The notes beneath the pieces are model-generated. The model worked only from the letters and a program-made list of their open reading frames with translations. It searched no databases and was not told the origin of the DNA. This document shows positions 34,801-46,870 of a stretch of DNA of 64,000 nt, piece after piece; position 1 is the stretch's first letter, and each line of letters starts with the position of its first letter. Where the stretch lies: the NCBI GenBank assembly GCA_036971615.1, contig JAYKKR010000015.1, positions 248,001 to 312,000 of the forward strand, in the 5' to 3' direction. This DNA comes from Amyloporia xantha. Its lineage: Eukaryota > Basidiomycota > Agaricomycetes > Polyporales > Adustoporiaceae. Made by a program: the position numbers and the translations under genes.

Positions 34801-35473
34801 CAGCCTGCGCGCATTGCTTGCCCTGATGGCCCAACCAGATACGCACGCCCGCGTCATTCAGCCATGCGGGCGAGAAGAAATCGCCGCTCCACTTTTCGAC
34901 ACGGTGGAGTGGCATCGTACTGTGCGAGATCTGACAGCACTCTTGACATGTCACGGGGCATCCGTAGCACTCAAGGCAGCGCCAATCACCTTCCGCGGAA
35001 TGGCATCTAGTACATTGTCTGTTCAGTGGCGGTGCTTCTCGCTCCAACAGGCAGGCGAGATAAGCCTCGCGGTGGGGAAGCCAGTCTCACATAAAGTCAT
35101 TCTGGCCCTGTGACACATCTCGCCATCAGCAATCCCGCTCGACAACCATTCAAAGCAGTTTTACCTTATGCCGCAGTGGGGGCATTTCAATGGGCGGATC
35201 TTCGCGGATATCATCCGGTGACGGCATCGCGGTGTTCGCTCGAGTTGGCGTTTTTCTTGGAGATTTCGAGGGTGATCGGCTAGGAGTTCGCTCCCCTTCG
35301 CGATTGTCCCTGAATACATACTCAACTCCCGCGTCGTATGCTTCTCGAGTCTTGTACCGTAGCGAACACCGCGCCCTACCGTGATGATTGTCCCGCGAGG
35401 TCGCGGTTTCATAGCTGCAATGAACGAGGCAGGACGGATGGCTCAAGCCCCGGTCCATAGTCATTCTGCTCAA
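31840..35473 (-). pseudogene. KDZ transposase, element 1 copy
   Basis: The transposase expected to move element 1. The N-terminal part has a TPSRSPSKSPRK linker. Next comes the KDZ-associated cysteine cluster CxC2 (CTRCHSAEGDWRCLEC, then CQECCQISH, MPLHRVEKW). The catalytic part carries the hallmark stretches ATGIGAAACARHGCF, VVDFQKGER, LLVMYDIMCQY, GLFHVHGHQDSCFPRY, GAGQIDGEVIETLW and STRGM. A C-terminal helical region (32895-31840) ends QAAMYNSLGDSAQC. The lesions are a TGA at 35087-35089 where element 2 has an Arg codon (QNDFM-stop-DWLP), and a lost base in the G-run at 33663-33667 between ASLGG and IKTLLV. A frame change near 35380 is also likely. About ten exons are implied. It is divergent from the small gene. 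Confidence 0.85.
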
Positions 35474-35529
35474 GATAAAGCAATCGTTACCGAGACGCGC
35501 GGCTTATCATGTTTATCACCGCTCTATCC

Positions 35530-35670
35530 ACCGTGCTTCGCGACCTCGCGGTACACACGTGGGTGGGAATAACTTTGGCCACGAGGTGACTAGGTGCGAT
35601 ATGCTAAATATTCGACGAAGTGTGTGGAGGCAGCGCCCCAGTTCAATTGCTCTCATCTTTGTTCCCTGCC
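35530..35670 (+). promoter_or_regulatory. Conserved promoter block of small gene a
   Basis: The block ACTTTGGCCACGAGGTGAC, followed by TGCTAAATATTCG, is repeated with few changes at the same distance before small gene b (about 61815-61890). The AATATT-containing box could serve as a TATA-like element. Conservation of this spacer between paralogs suggests function. Confidence 0.5.
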
Positions 35671-35936
35671 ATGCCGGCCGCAACATCTTCCGCGGCGTCT
35701 GCCCAGCACATGGAACGCATCGCGATGCGGATGTTCCGCTATCGCACTTGGCGCATCCAGGAAGCACTGCTCAGGTTGAATGAGCGTCTCGACTCTGGGG
35801 ATCTCCCGCGCAATGACTTACAGTACATTCGGTGGCGAGAGGCACTCACATTTGAATTTGTGAGTCACCACCATCTGGTTACATGATGACGCTGCTGACC
35901 ACCTCGTGCACAGCGAGAAACTCGACAGTGCCTGGG
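35671..35936 (+). pseudogene. KDZ-associated small Trp-rich protein a, 5' part
   Basis: Exon 1 starts MPAATSSAASAQHMERI. The conserved part is MRMFRYRTWRIQEALLRLNE and SGDLPRNDLQYIRWREAL. An intron occupies 35860-35913. Exon 2 begins at 35914 and is cut after 23 bp by element 2 (target GCCTGGG, 35930-35936). The rest of the gene lies at 60692-61189. Without element 2 the exon junction reads RETRQCLGELVLARRGK, the same length as RDSLANLGEIVLARGGK in paralog b, so the gene was probably intact before insertion. Function is unknown. Confidence 0.75.
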
Positions 35937-36490
35937 GAGCCCATTCAGTCATTATAGCCTACTCTATAGGGAGAGATATGGGTGAAATTTTTATTACTTA
36001 GTAAGGAGAGCGGACGTCGGCCGACGCCATCGCTATAGCCTGCAGTGCAGGGTCGGCCGAGAGGGTATAATATAGCCTGTAGATACGGCGCGGCCGAGTG
36101 CGCCATATTTCCCTGGTATATTCTCGCCTTCAAGTAGCGTCGGCCGAGAGGGTATAATATAGCCTTTAGATACGGCGCGGCCGAGTGCGCCATATTTCCG
36201 TAGTATATTCTCGCCTTCAAGTAGCGTCGGCCGAGGGCTATAATATAGCCTTTAGATACGGCGCGGCCGACTGCGCCATATTTCTGTGGTATATTCTCGC
36301 CTGCAAGTAGTGTCGGCCGAGGGCTATAATATAGCCTGTAGACACGGCGCGGCCGACTGCGCCATATTATCGTGGTATATTCTCGCCTTCAAGTAGTGTC
36401 GGCCGAGGGCTATAATATAGCCTTTAGACACGGCGCGGCCGAGTGCGCCATATTTCCGTGGTATATTATCGCCTTCAAGTAGTATATTCC
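35937..36490. repeat. Left terminal inverted repeat and subterminal array, element 2
   Basis: The terminal repeat is followed by about five units of roughly 86 bp, with TCGGCCGA palindromes, CTATAATATAGCC and GGTATATTCTCGCC. It is the inverted counterpart of 60110-60684. Confidence 0.9.
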
Positions 36491-38488
36491 GCCCTATTGT
36501 TTCCTTTTCTACGCTTTAATTATATGCATTTCAATAAATCTCATGCTGTATGTATAATAATAATAATGCCTCGCCATCCATTAGGCTTTGCAATCTGTCA
36601 TTCATCACGACGTTTCGTGTGTGGTCAGGTCAGTGGTGTGACTACAATTCAAAGCGCAAGGACTGATTGGCCATTTCCGACGGCTCCATACACCCCACCC
36701 AAGACACGCGCAGAGACAGGGCCATCTTACATGTGTCCTTCAAAGGATCCAGCTGTGTGGACCCTTTGTGGGACACAGATCCAATGGCCATCTCAAGCGG
36801 CAGCATCGCTATATTCTACCGCTATACATATTTCATGTACGCTAAGGTCATTTGAACTGGATCTACCCACCTACCAGCATCTAATACATATTCTCGCCCA
36901 ACCCAAGACACGCGCAGAGACTGGGCCATCTGATATGTGTCCTTCAAAGGATCCAGCTGTCTGGACCCTCTGCGGGACACAGATCCAATGGCCATCTCCA
37001 GCGGCAGCATGCGCTATGGAATCATGGCGCCACCATGTCCAGACGCGCTATGCAACCATGCGCCACGTACCTTGCCTGCCACCTTGTGAGGCGTATGGCA
37101 CGCAGGTGTTATGATGTGCTGGCGCTGTTGGACGGGGCCATTTCATCCTTGCTGCCCTGGGTCACCCAGAGGAATCGAATCACCGTCCACGTTTTGAGAG
37201 TACCCTGATGCTGATGGACAATTCAGCTGCATCCGGAGTACTCATGGCGTGGAGGGCAACTCGATTCCACTGGTGAACGTAGAGAGCAAGGAGTTAATGG
37301 CTTTATCCAACAGCGCCTTGCATGAATCCCGCATCCATGCAGACCATAAATTTGAAACTCACATTAGAGAGTCAGACTCCAGACAGGAAGACCTGACTTA
37401 TGTTCCTCCGAGCCGCATACCTGTGGCTCAGAAGGACATAAGTCAAATGGGCCTTGTCCGGCGGAAACGGGTGCCATCCGATGGCGAAGTGCATGCGCGC
37501 TGATGCTCGCTGTTGGGAGATGGAGCTATCGCTCGCCAGACAGGGCGCCTTCCTCTGTGTCACTCGGAGCAGCATACCTGCGGCTCGGAGGGCCACAGAT
37601 GGAAGTTGCGCTGTCCGGCGGCGATGAGCGCCATCCGATGGTGCCATGCATGGCGCGCTCATGCTCACCGTGAGATGGCGCTATGGCTCGCCAGACAGGG
37701 CGCCTTCATCTATGCTCTTCAGAGCCGCATACCTGTGGCTCCGAAGGTCATAGACGAAGCCGCCTCGTTAAGCGGCTATATGCGCCATCCGATGGTGCCG
37801 TGCATGGCGCGCTCATGCTCACTGTTGGGAGATGGCGCTATGGCTCGCCAGACAGGGCGCCTTCATCTATGCTCTTCAGAGCCGCATACCTGTGGCTCCG
37901 AAGGTCATAGATGAAGCCGCCTCGTTCAGCGGCAATATGCGCCATCCGATGGCGCCGTGCATGGCGCGCGCGCAGGCGAGGCACATGGTGCGCAGCCGGC
38001 GTGATGTGCTGGCGTTCTCGACCTGCATGATTCTTCAATGCTACCCTGGATCAAAGCATCTGAATCGAATCGCCATCCAACCATTGTTGGATGGCCATCC
38101 GATTCAGCTGCTTGAATACCAAGGCCATTGAAGAATTGGCTGGCGCAGAAGGACGTCATGCATTTATGCACTCACCACGCAGACGAAACGGATACATACG
38201 CCACCTGAAAACACCCACCTTTGACATGGCGCGATGTCCAAAGAGCATGATTTGCTGGCGTCCTCGAGCTCGGCCATTCGTCAATGCTACCCCGAAGTTA
38301 AGCGTCTGAATCGCATCGCCATCCACATGATTGGATGGTAATGTGATTCAGCCGCTTAAATACAAGGTCCATTGAACAAATGGGAGACGCTGGGGACGTC
38401 ATGCACTCGTGCTCATAAAGGCAGCGACAAGAAATACATACAGACGACGGCGAGATCCACCTACGACATGGCGCGCAGAGACCCGGTC
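36491..38488. other. Gene-free left flank of element 2
   Basis: There is no credible gene. A segment of about 200 bp (CCCAAGACACGCGCAGAGAC to CAGATCCAATGGCCATCTC) is duplicated at about 36690-36810 and 36900-37010, but single in element 3. A tandem array of about 160-bp units covers 37340-37985. A related pair follows at about 38000-38140 and 38255-38385; the first holds the perfect hairpin GCCATCCAAC-CATT-GTTGGATGGC. ATGGCG/CGCCAT words are very dense: nine in 37501-37980 by hand count. Confidence 0.75.
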
Positions 38489-39243
38489 TCACTCCTCATC
38501 TGGCAACAGCACCTCTTTGAAGGCGTCCAACATCCTTGTGAGGTCGCCGGCATCGCGATGGCGGCTCTCGGCGAAGCGGGTGACCAGGCGTTCGACGTCA
38601 TCCAATCGATGGCTGACCGCTCTCATATCGCGGTAGTTGACTTGATAGGTGTCGCCGCGACGCTATGCGGCAATCGATGCAATTTATGTGAATGAATGTG
38701 TTGAAAAGGTGGGAGCGGGGTGGCGACTTACTCTGTCATGCAGTGGATACTTCCACCATGCTGGAAGGTGACTGGGAGGGTCGTCTGGCCAAGTCCACCA
38801 CGCGGGCTCGGTTTCTGTGCGCAGCTTCTGTAGCTGCAAGGATGGCAGCGAGGCGAGCGGCGTGAACGGCTGTATCTCGAGGACGTGGATCCGTGGGACG
38901 GCCCCAAAGACGGTGGCGTCGCTGATCTTGCGGACGACGTCGGGGAGCTCGACGTCGGTGACGCCAACGAGGGCGAGGCGGCCAAGGCAGTCGCGAAGGG
39001 CTTCCTGCTGAGCGTCAGAGCAGACACGTTGGGGAAGGCGAAGCTTACCATTTCCATGCGGAGGCCAATCTCCCACCGCGCCAAGGTGATGTCGAAGCCA
39101 GCCACCTTGTCTCTACCGGCGGCGACAGACATGATGGTCGCTAGCGCCTGCTCGCAGCGCCAGGCATAGTATGAGATCAGTCGGCGGTTGATAGCGATGA
39201 GGCTGGAGAGGGACTGTTCGCGATTCTTCAAGGCGAGAGCCAT
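38489..39243 (-). CDS. KDZ-associated small Trp-rich protein, element 2 copy
   Basis: Unknown function. Exon 1 (39243-39049) starts MALALKNREQSLSSLI and has the conserved AWRCEQAL, matching AWRMEQAI of paralog b. A short intron at 39048-39008 is followed by exon 2: LGRLALVGVTDVELPDVVRK, FTPLASLPSL, then EPAWWTWPDDPPSHLPAWW, which aligns with the WWEWPDRDDDNPEWW signature of the element 1 genes. Exon 3 (about 38660-38489) is helical (SHRLDDVERLVTRFAESRH) and ends LLPDEE. The frame appears intact. It is divergent from the KDZ transposase with about 270 bp between the starts, as in element 1. This gene would otherwise be missed, because the three copies share little identity. Confidence 0.75.
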
Positions 39244-40579
39244 TGCGCCGTGGGGTGAATGGGTTAGTAGGCCAAGGCGAAATGCAAGGCGAATTTGAGG
39301 AGTCGATGGTGGATCGGGTGATCGCCTCGAGGGAAGGTCATGGCGAAGATCCGTCGGAGATAAGCATCGGCCAAGTATCTGAAGGTGATCGCGTGGATAT
39401 GATCCGTTGTTGATAAGGGATCAGGAGGCAGGGCGTGAGAGATCGCCATTCAGTATGAAAAGGAAGCTGTCATGGATCACAATAAGCCAATTGTCATCTG
39501 TCCGCAGTGATACGGCCATGGCCCGCACGAAGAAGCAACATGTCAGTGGCAATGCGGTGTTCGTGCGTCGCGAAGAACGGCGAACTGCAAGAGGCGCCGT
39601 CACATACGTTCCCAAGGAAGCACCGCTACCGCGTGCGCATGTGCCGACAAGCGCATCAAGATCGCCGTCGAAATCCCCTCTAAAGCCGCGTCTCATGACG
39701 CATATTCCGAACCGTGCAGGAGCATGTGGTGTTTGACGATGTGATGCCGATGAAGAGTCTGCACAAGGTGAGTACCGTCGCCTTATTTGGGTCGCTCAAT
39801 GTCAACGCCGAAGGCGGGCAGTCGCAGAACGACTTTATGCGCGAATGGCTTCCACTTCGCGATGTGTATCTAAGCCACATCATCGAGCTAGAAGCTCCAC
39901 CAGGTGAGAGACGATGCAGCAAATGCGCTGATGCGCATGGCGATTGGCGCTGCTTGGAATGCTTTGGGCGCCCCGTGTATTGCGAGGACTGCCTGCAGTT
40001 GACGCATCGCCGCATGCCGCTGCATCGGGTGGAGAAGTGGGCGGATGGGTTCTTCAACCGGCGTGGCTTCGGGAGGTTGGGGTGCGGATGCATCTCGGGC
40101 ATGATGGCGAACCATGTGTGGATGCGGAGTCCCCGATCACGCCGCTGGATGGGGATGCTGATAGCGATGGTGAAGACGACGACGTGAGTGACGCCGGGGA
40201 CAATGAAGAGGATGAAGAGCCAATCAAAGCGGACTCGACGGCGCCGCGAAGTCACTACGCGTTTGACACTTTGACCATTGTAGATGTTACGGGGATGCAT
40301 AGCCTGGACGTTGTGTGGTGTCGGTGCGATAACAGGCTCACTCGAGACCTGCAACTATTGGACATGGGCCTCTATCCTGGGAGCACCAAGCGGCCACGCA
40401 CTGCGTTCACATTTCGGGTGTTGGATGATTTTTTGCTTACCAACAAGGAGTGCAAAACCTCGGGGATGAATTACTACAGCAAGCTTCGACGTGTCACAAA
40501 CTCCGTGTTCCCGCATTCAGTGCAGGTAAGCCGCTATGTGCATATGAAGCTGTTTTCGCCGTTGAGAAGGGGCTAGAAC

Positions 40580-41152
40580 TGTCGCGACTTAGAGTCAAGC
40601 GACAGTGGAAGAACAAACCTAAAAGGCCGAGGGCGTTCGACTGGGTCTTACCGAAGCGATGACGAGCTATGCTCAAGTCTAAGGCTAGGGACAAGTTTAA
40701 ATAGAGCGTAAGTAGAAGTAAGTAAGTACAAGCAGGGCTGGGCTTACCTAGGGACAAGAGGTCGAAACTGAAGTCCCCAGGCAGAGGCGTGCTACCTTAT
40801 ATACTGCAAGAGTTCAGGGCAGGCTATCTACATGGTCCGTGCGTAGGTGGTCTGTGCGCAGCCTGAGTAAGCAGGCTATGAGTCATAAGTGATGTCGTGA
40901 GCGGAGCCCGGCGGGGCCCGAGGTCGGCCGGCACCGTGCTTAAGTAAACGTCCGTAAAGGGAAGGCGGGACGGAGTCCGTGGGAAAGGGACATGTGACCT
41001 GTAATGGTCGACGCGTCTAAGTCCATGAACAGGGAGCTTGCTGTGTGTACAGTAGAATGGCCGTTCGAATAAGAGGGGAAAATAACGATGAGTAAAAGGA
41101 GAAAATCGTCCGTATATAGAAAGGAAGAAACGCTCGATGTCAACTCATGACA
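40580..41152 (-). repeat. 3' LTR of Gypsy-2
   Basis: 573 bp, from TGTCGCGACTTAG to CAACTCATGACA on the plus strand. It is the same sequence as 46871-47443. A TATATA box near one end (41114-41119) could be the promoter in the minus-strand sense. Confidence 0.95.
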
Positions 41153-41163
41153 GTACCCCTCTC

Positions 41164-44100
41164 CTAACGCCGCATGACCTCATGCGCGCTTCCTTTCCCC
41201 ATCTCCCAACCAGAACGGCAACGTGCTTCGGTCATTGCTTCAGGAAGTGGACGAAACTGCAAGCCAGCAAAGATAGCGGCATTGAGTCGACGAGGCGCAC
41301 TAGGGTGTCTACGATGGAAGATCTCGATGAGTTCCTTTGCGTTTGCTACGTTACGCGCGGGTTCCCAAGACGTATGGGACTCATCGTATCCTTTCCATTT
41401 GACGAGGTACTGAAGCTGGCGGCGGAATATACGTGAATCCTTGATGCGCTCGACTTCGTACTCGTCTTCGCCTTCGACCTCAATAGGTGGCGGTTCGTCT
41501 GGTTCTCGACCCGGGATTTCACTATGTGTATGCTTGCTGAGCAAGGAGACGTGGAAGACCGGATGAACTGGCACCGATTTGGGCAATTTCAGTTCGTAGT
41601 CTAAATCACCGATCTTCCGTGTGACAGGGAAGGGACCAAGGCGCTTGGGACTGAGTTTTTTGCTCGGCTGTTTCAGCTTCAGATTACGAGCATCCAGCCA
41701 TACCTTGTCACCAGGTTTGAACACCGGTGCTTCCTGTACGTGCCTATCGTAGTACGTCTTCATGCGCTCAGCAGACAGCTCAAGTGCAGCGCGCGTGTCA
41801 TCCCGTATTTCCTGCAACAACTTCAACCTATCTTCTGCAGCGGGTACCTTCGACATGGGGTTCAAGCGGATTTGGAGATCGGGGTTATAGGCTTGGTTCA
41901 GGAAGAAAGGGGAATAACCAGTTGCAGAGTGAACTCGATTGTTCAACGCAAACTCCGCAAAAGGCAACTGCTTCGCCCAATCATCCTGTCGATGGCTGAC
42001 ATAAGCCCTAAGATACTGCTCGATCTCCTGATTCCACCGTTCCGTCTGCCCGTCTGTCTGAGGGTGAAAGGCAGTCGACATGGCTGGCTCGATACTCATC
42101 CCTTTGTAGATCGCATGCAGATACTTTGACGCGAATTGGGGACCTCGGTCTGATATGACCTTGGCCGGGGCCCCATGATGTGAAAAGACATCGCGTATGT
42201 AAAGTTCAGCAGCACCTTCGGCAGTCAGCGTCTCATGACATGCCGAGAAGTGCACCATCTTGGTGAAGCGATCTGCCGTGACCAGGATTGAATCGAACCC
42301 ATCAGACTTTGGAAGGCCTACGATCATATCGGTGGTGATAACCTGCCAAGGGCGCTCCGGAATCTCATTTGGTTTGAGTGGCCCTTGTGGTTTAGCGGGG
42401 AATGTCTTGGTACGGTTGCACGTGTCGCAGGTGCTTACGTACTCGTTGACAAACTTGGACATTCCCGGCCACCAATAGTTTCGCGATACTAACTCGAGGG
42501 TCTTGGCACGCCCAGGGTGACCGGCTGCAGGTGCGTCGTGGTGGATTTTGACAATATCCCGCCGAAGCTCTGCATTCTTTGGGACGTAAACGCACCCTCG
42601 AAACAGCAGAAGCCCTTGCTCGGCATTCCACTCGGTGAAGTCACGCTGTAGCCGGGGCGGGCCTAGATTCTGAATCTTTTCTAGGGCGTCCGCCACCTCC
42701 CGGTCCTTGTCCGAACATTCTCGAATGCGCTTCAGCAGCGATCGATCTGCCACAACTGCTGCATGCCCACGCTGCGTGGAGGAAATGCGGAACTGTTCCG
42801 GTTTCAGGACAATCTGATCCACGTTGTCATCGTCATCTCCAACCTGTAGGTCTGGGCGACGAGACAAGGCGTCAGCCTTTCCATTTGACTTTCCCGACTT
42901 GTGAGTGATGGTGAAATCGAAGCGGGACAGATACAGAGCCCATCTCGCTTGTCGTCGTGTGAGATGCTGAGCTGTGCGCCAATACTCGAGGTTCTTATGA
43001 TCCGAAAGGATCTCGAACGTGTTAGGACAACCCTCGAGGTAGTGACGCCAGTCCTCCAACGCTTCGATTATCGCTAACATCTCCTTGTCGTAGATCTCGT
43101 AATTACGTTGGGCGGAATCCATGCCCCGAGATCGGTAGGCCACCGGATGCCACTTGCCATCCTCCTGCTTTTGCGAAAGTACACCACCGGTTGCGTACCC
43201 AGAGGCATCCACCTCTAGCCGCGTTTCCCGGTCTTGGTCATACAGTGCTAAGACAGGCGTGGTGCTAAAGCAGCGTTTCAGCTCCTCGAATGCAGACTGC
43301 TCTTCCTCACCCCACTGCCAGGGTACGTTCCCAGTTAGACGATCAAGGGGTTGCGTGATTTTTGCAAAATCCTTGATGAAGCGACGATAGAAGTTGGCAA
43401 ACCCTCGGAATTTTTGGATGTCTTTAACATTCCGAGGGGTGGGCCATTCCATGACTCCGCGGATCTTTGCAGGATCCATTGCCACTTCACCATTCCCTAC
43501 AATCATGCCTAAGTAGTCTGTTTTAGGAACATCCCACTCGCACTTCTCCGGTTTCAGAAAGAGATCGTTTTTCTGAAGGCGACGCAATACCTCACGGGTG
43601 ACTTTCTCATGCTCCAGCTTGTCCGTAGAGAAGATGAGAATGTCATCGAGATAGACCGTGAGTTTTCCCTCCGCAATGAGATCTCCGAAGATGTCATTCA
43701 TCATTGCTTGGAAAGTCGCAGGAGAATTGGTGAGGCCAAAGAACATAACCGATGGTTCGTACAACCCTCGATTAGTTACAAACGCAGCCTTCCATTCGTC
43801 TCCGAGTTTGATCCGTACATTATTATACCCCCAGCGGATGTCGAACTTTGTAAAGATCGAGGCGCCTTTGAGTTTGTCGACAAGTTCCGAGATCAAGGGC
43901 AATGGGTAGCGATTTTTGACCATGATCTCGTTAAGCCGTCGGTAGTCCTGTACGGGTCGAAGTGATCCATCCTTCTTTTGATGAAGAAGAAGGGAGAGGA
44001 TATGGGCGACTTCGATTCCCGTATATAACCTTTGGCCAGTTGTTCTTTAAGGAACTTGTCTAACTCGCCTTGTTCGTTGTGCGACAGCGGGTATACCCTC

Positions 44101-45100
44101 GAATGGAACATTTTTGCGTCAGGAATTAGCTCTATGGCGTGATCATAAGGCTTATGCTCCGGAAGTCGTTCCGAGGCTTCTTTGGAGAAGACCTTCAAGA
44201 ACTCATGAAATTCTTCCGGTACCATTTCCTCAACGCTTTTGACCTCTCGCTTCTTGTACTCCTCTTCAGCCAGGACCTGTGAATAGGTATGTCCTGCTGC
44301 AACATACAGTTGTGGAGCGCCAGGGAGGTTGACACCACGCTCCCAGGCTTCAAGAAGGTCGTCTTCGTCCCATTCGACTTTTGGATCCAATTCCGTTTCC
44401 TCCTCAGGTGATACCTTACTACGCACCTTACCCTTGGTTGACCATTTGGCTTTCCGCAAACGTTTCTGCGCCGTGGGCCTGTCCCCCGTATCACGCGTAG
44501 ACGCTGCTTGTTCCGTCTGGCCAACCTTTCGGGCTTGACACGCCTCAGGGCACCTATCTAGTTTGAGCGAGCCACTCTCCCAATCAATGTCAGGGTTATG
44601 CTCGCGAAGCCAATCGAGCCCGATTATAACGTCTTCAGGCCCGATGTCCGTTACCGTAAATACCATCTTCTCGATATGGTCTCCTATCTGCATCTGTAGC
44701 ACGGCTACGTCCGTGATGCTTCCGTTCTTGTTGAGCGATCCATCGATATTATATAGTGGAATGGGGCGCCCCAACTTCCGTGTTCGTACGTTGTTCTCTT
44801 TTACGAACCGCTCGTGAATAAACTTTGTGGTGGCACCGCTGTCCACCATGGCGATTATATCTTTCTGCCGTTTTTCGCCGATTATCCGTACTGGAATATG
44901 AAAATGTTGCGAACCATGATCTATTTCATATATGTTTGCAGATTGTAGTACAGAAAATTGATTCGAGGAGGGCCCAGCGCGCACGGCAGCGAGCGTGGAC
45001 CGAATCAAAAACGCTCCTCCTTCATCGCGCGATACTGCCCCAGTTCCTCCCGCATGGACTTCACCTCGTTGGCCAATGCAGACACAGACGCTAACATAGC
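41164..45100 (-). pseudogene. pol: Gypsy-2 Pol: protease, RT, RNase H, integrase, chromodomain
   Basis: On the minus strand the protease comes first (IIAMVDSGATTKFIHERF, with D-S-G). It is followed by GLDWLREHNPDIDW and the RT start (HNEQGELDKFLKEQLAKGYI, SPISSPFFFIK). One base is missing near 43960, in the A/G run after FFFIK, so the frame moves to the 919-residue block beginning MVKNRYPLPLISELVDKL. That block has RT (YLDDILIFS), RNase H (ETRLEVDASGYATGG), the integrase zinc domain (HHDAPAAGHPGRAKTLEL, CDTCNRTK), DDE residues in ITTDMIVG, VISDRGPQF and QTDGQTERWNQE, and a C-terminal chromodomain (YEVERIKDSR, YLVKWKGYDESHTSWEP). Pol is entered from gag by a -1 frame change, usual for Ty3/Gypsy elements. 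Confidence 0.9.
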
Positions 45101-46341
45101 CGAGAGATCTCCCGGCGTCTGCTGCACAACTTGTGCCTGTCCGGGCTGAGCGCTTGGCGTTGCTGCGCTTGCAGCAACCGTAGCTCGCACACCCTGGCGC
45201 GGAGTGTAAGGCTTGTCCTTGCAGGTAGGACAGTCCTTCCGACGATACCCCGGCTTCCCGCAACCGTAACAGGAGCCGTTGAATTTTCCATCACCAACAG
45301 CCGCGATAGTAGAAGAAGCGGCGGTCTGTTGGCGACCTTGTGACGTACGAGCCCCACCCGCGCGAACATATTGAGATCCGGACGGCGCGCGCGGCTTATG
45401 TCAAGGATCTGTTCCACTGCAAGGACTCGTTTTTCTGCGCTAACCCAGTCGTCGAAAGGTTCGAGCTCGATCTTGCGGTAGATGCGTGAGGGGATGCCGC
45501 TAAGGTACTTGTCACGGAGTTCTAGCTTTCCGTAGCCAGAACGATCCGCCGGACCCTTGAATTGAGCAGAGAACTGTGCGGCAGTTCTCGAGTCGCGCAA
45601 GTTACGAGCGCAGATTTTGGTGAGCTCGACTTGTGCGGCGGCTGCGTCATCGATATGTCCGAAGCGGGCGGTGAAGGCGTTGGTGAAGGCCTTACGCGTG
45701 GCGAAAGGGGTGCGGCCAGCGACGTAGTCCGCCAGGAAAGGAGTGCCCCATTCGCGGGCTTTTCCGTCAAGAAGACTGATCGTGACCTGGACCTGTAGCT
45801 TGACGGAAGCTAGGTCCGTATTGTAGTCGAGATACTCCGAGAGTTGGGCGAGGTACCGTTTACATTCCACAACGCTCTCGCCATCGTAGCGTTGGGGAAG
45901 GAGAAGCTTCGCAATGCCTTTGTCTACAGCCATTACCGTCGCGGGGGAGGTCGTAGTTTGCTGCGAGGGCGGAGGCGGTGGTTGTTGCTGCGAAGCGGTC
46001 GTGTGACGCGGGGTAGGACGGGCGGTCTGACGGCCACGCGGCGCCGACGACGAGGCAGAGGTGGCGGAGCTGAGATACGACAGGGACTGTCGGCTGCGTG
46101 GACTCGGACTGCGCGACTCCTCTTTGGGTTCCCGCAGGTGGATTCGCTCGCGAGACAGGGGGAGTAGGGAGATGGGAGACTCCTCCTTCTTGACTTTGGC
46201 TGCGGCTAACGCTGCCGCCAGGTCGAGGAATAGATGAGCCAGGGGTGGCAGGTCGAGAGGGAACGGGGGTGGTGTGACGTGAGAGTGAAGCGTGCTCGCT
46301 CCTGGGTCCTGCGGGATGTTGGACACGCCGGATAGGAACAA
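45005..46341 (-). pseudogene. gag: Gypsy-2 Gag
   Basis: From MFLSGVSNIPQDPGAST, it continues through a Pro/Ser-rich region to a capsid domain (PQRYDGESVVECKRYLAQLS, KAREWGTPFLADYV, GYGKLELRDKYLSGIP). Near 45395 the frame changes by one base. The zinc knuckle CYGCGKPGYRRKDC and a helical tail ending at 45005 (SALANEVKSMREELGQYRAM) lie in the next frame. The knuckle has Tyr where His is usual. Without the lesion gag would be one chain overlapping the pol frame, with -1 frameshifting between them. Confidence 0.85.
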
Positions 46342-46870
46342 ATCGATTATTCGGGGAAGGCTCGGTGACGGAGCGCGGGGTTCGATTGGGACACGGTTGT
46401 CGAGGGCAATCGAACCAGTTGTTTTCCTCGAAGTAGCAGTCGGTTTGATCCTGGGTGTCGAAGGCGTGAACGAGTCCGTGACAGTGGAGTTCTTCTGCCA
46501 CGATGGATGGAGGAAGGGAGGTGCGCGTACGTAAAGAAGACCGTTTGACTACGTAGCTACGGCGCCCGAGAGAACCCAGTGGTTCGCAATTCACGTGGGA
46601 CCCAGTACAGCCTTTGATTATTTCGCTGCAGGAATCTAGACCACGCGTTGGTCAACCCAACAAGAGACGCCCACTGAAGTGCAGTCTCTGAAAGCTCGTT
46701 CCACTACGAGGTGGCGATGTGTCTACGTGCGGGGGATGGCGTCACGAGCACTGAGTTCCGACTTTGTATCGTAACGGTAATCGAAGTATAGTAAGGGTGC
46801 GCACCACCCAACCTATGGAAAGGGATTTTGGAAAAGGTGAACGCCGGCGGCGATGGGGAGTTCGACCTAG
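46342..46870 (-). other. Gypsy-2 5' leader
   Basis: Untranslated region between the 5' LTR and gag. A short minus-strand frame over it has no recognisable content. Confidence 0.6.
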
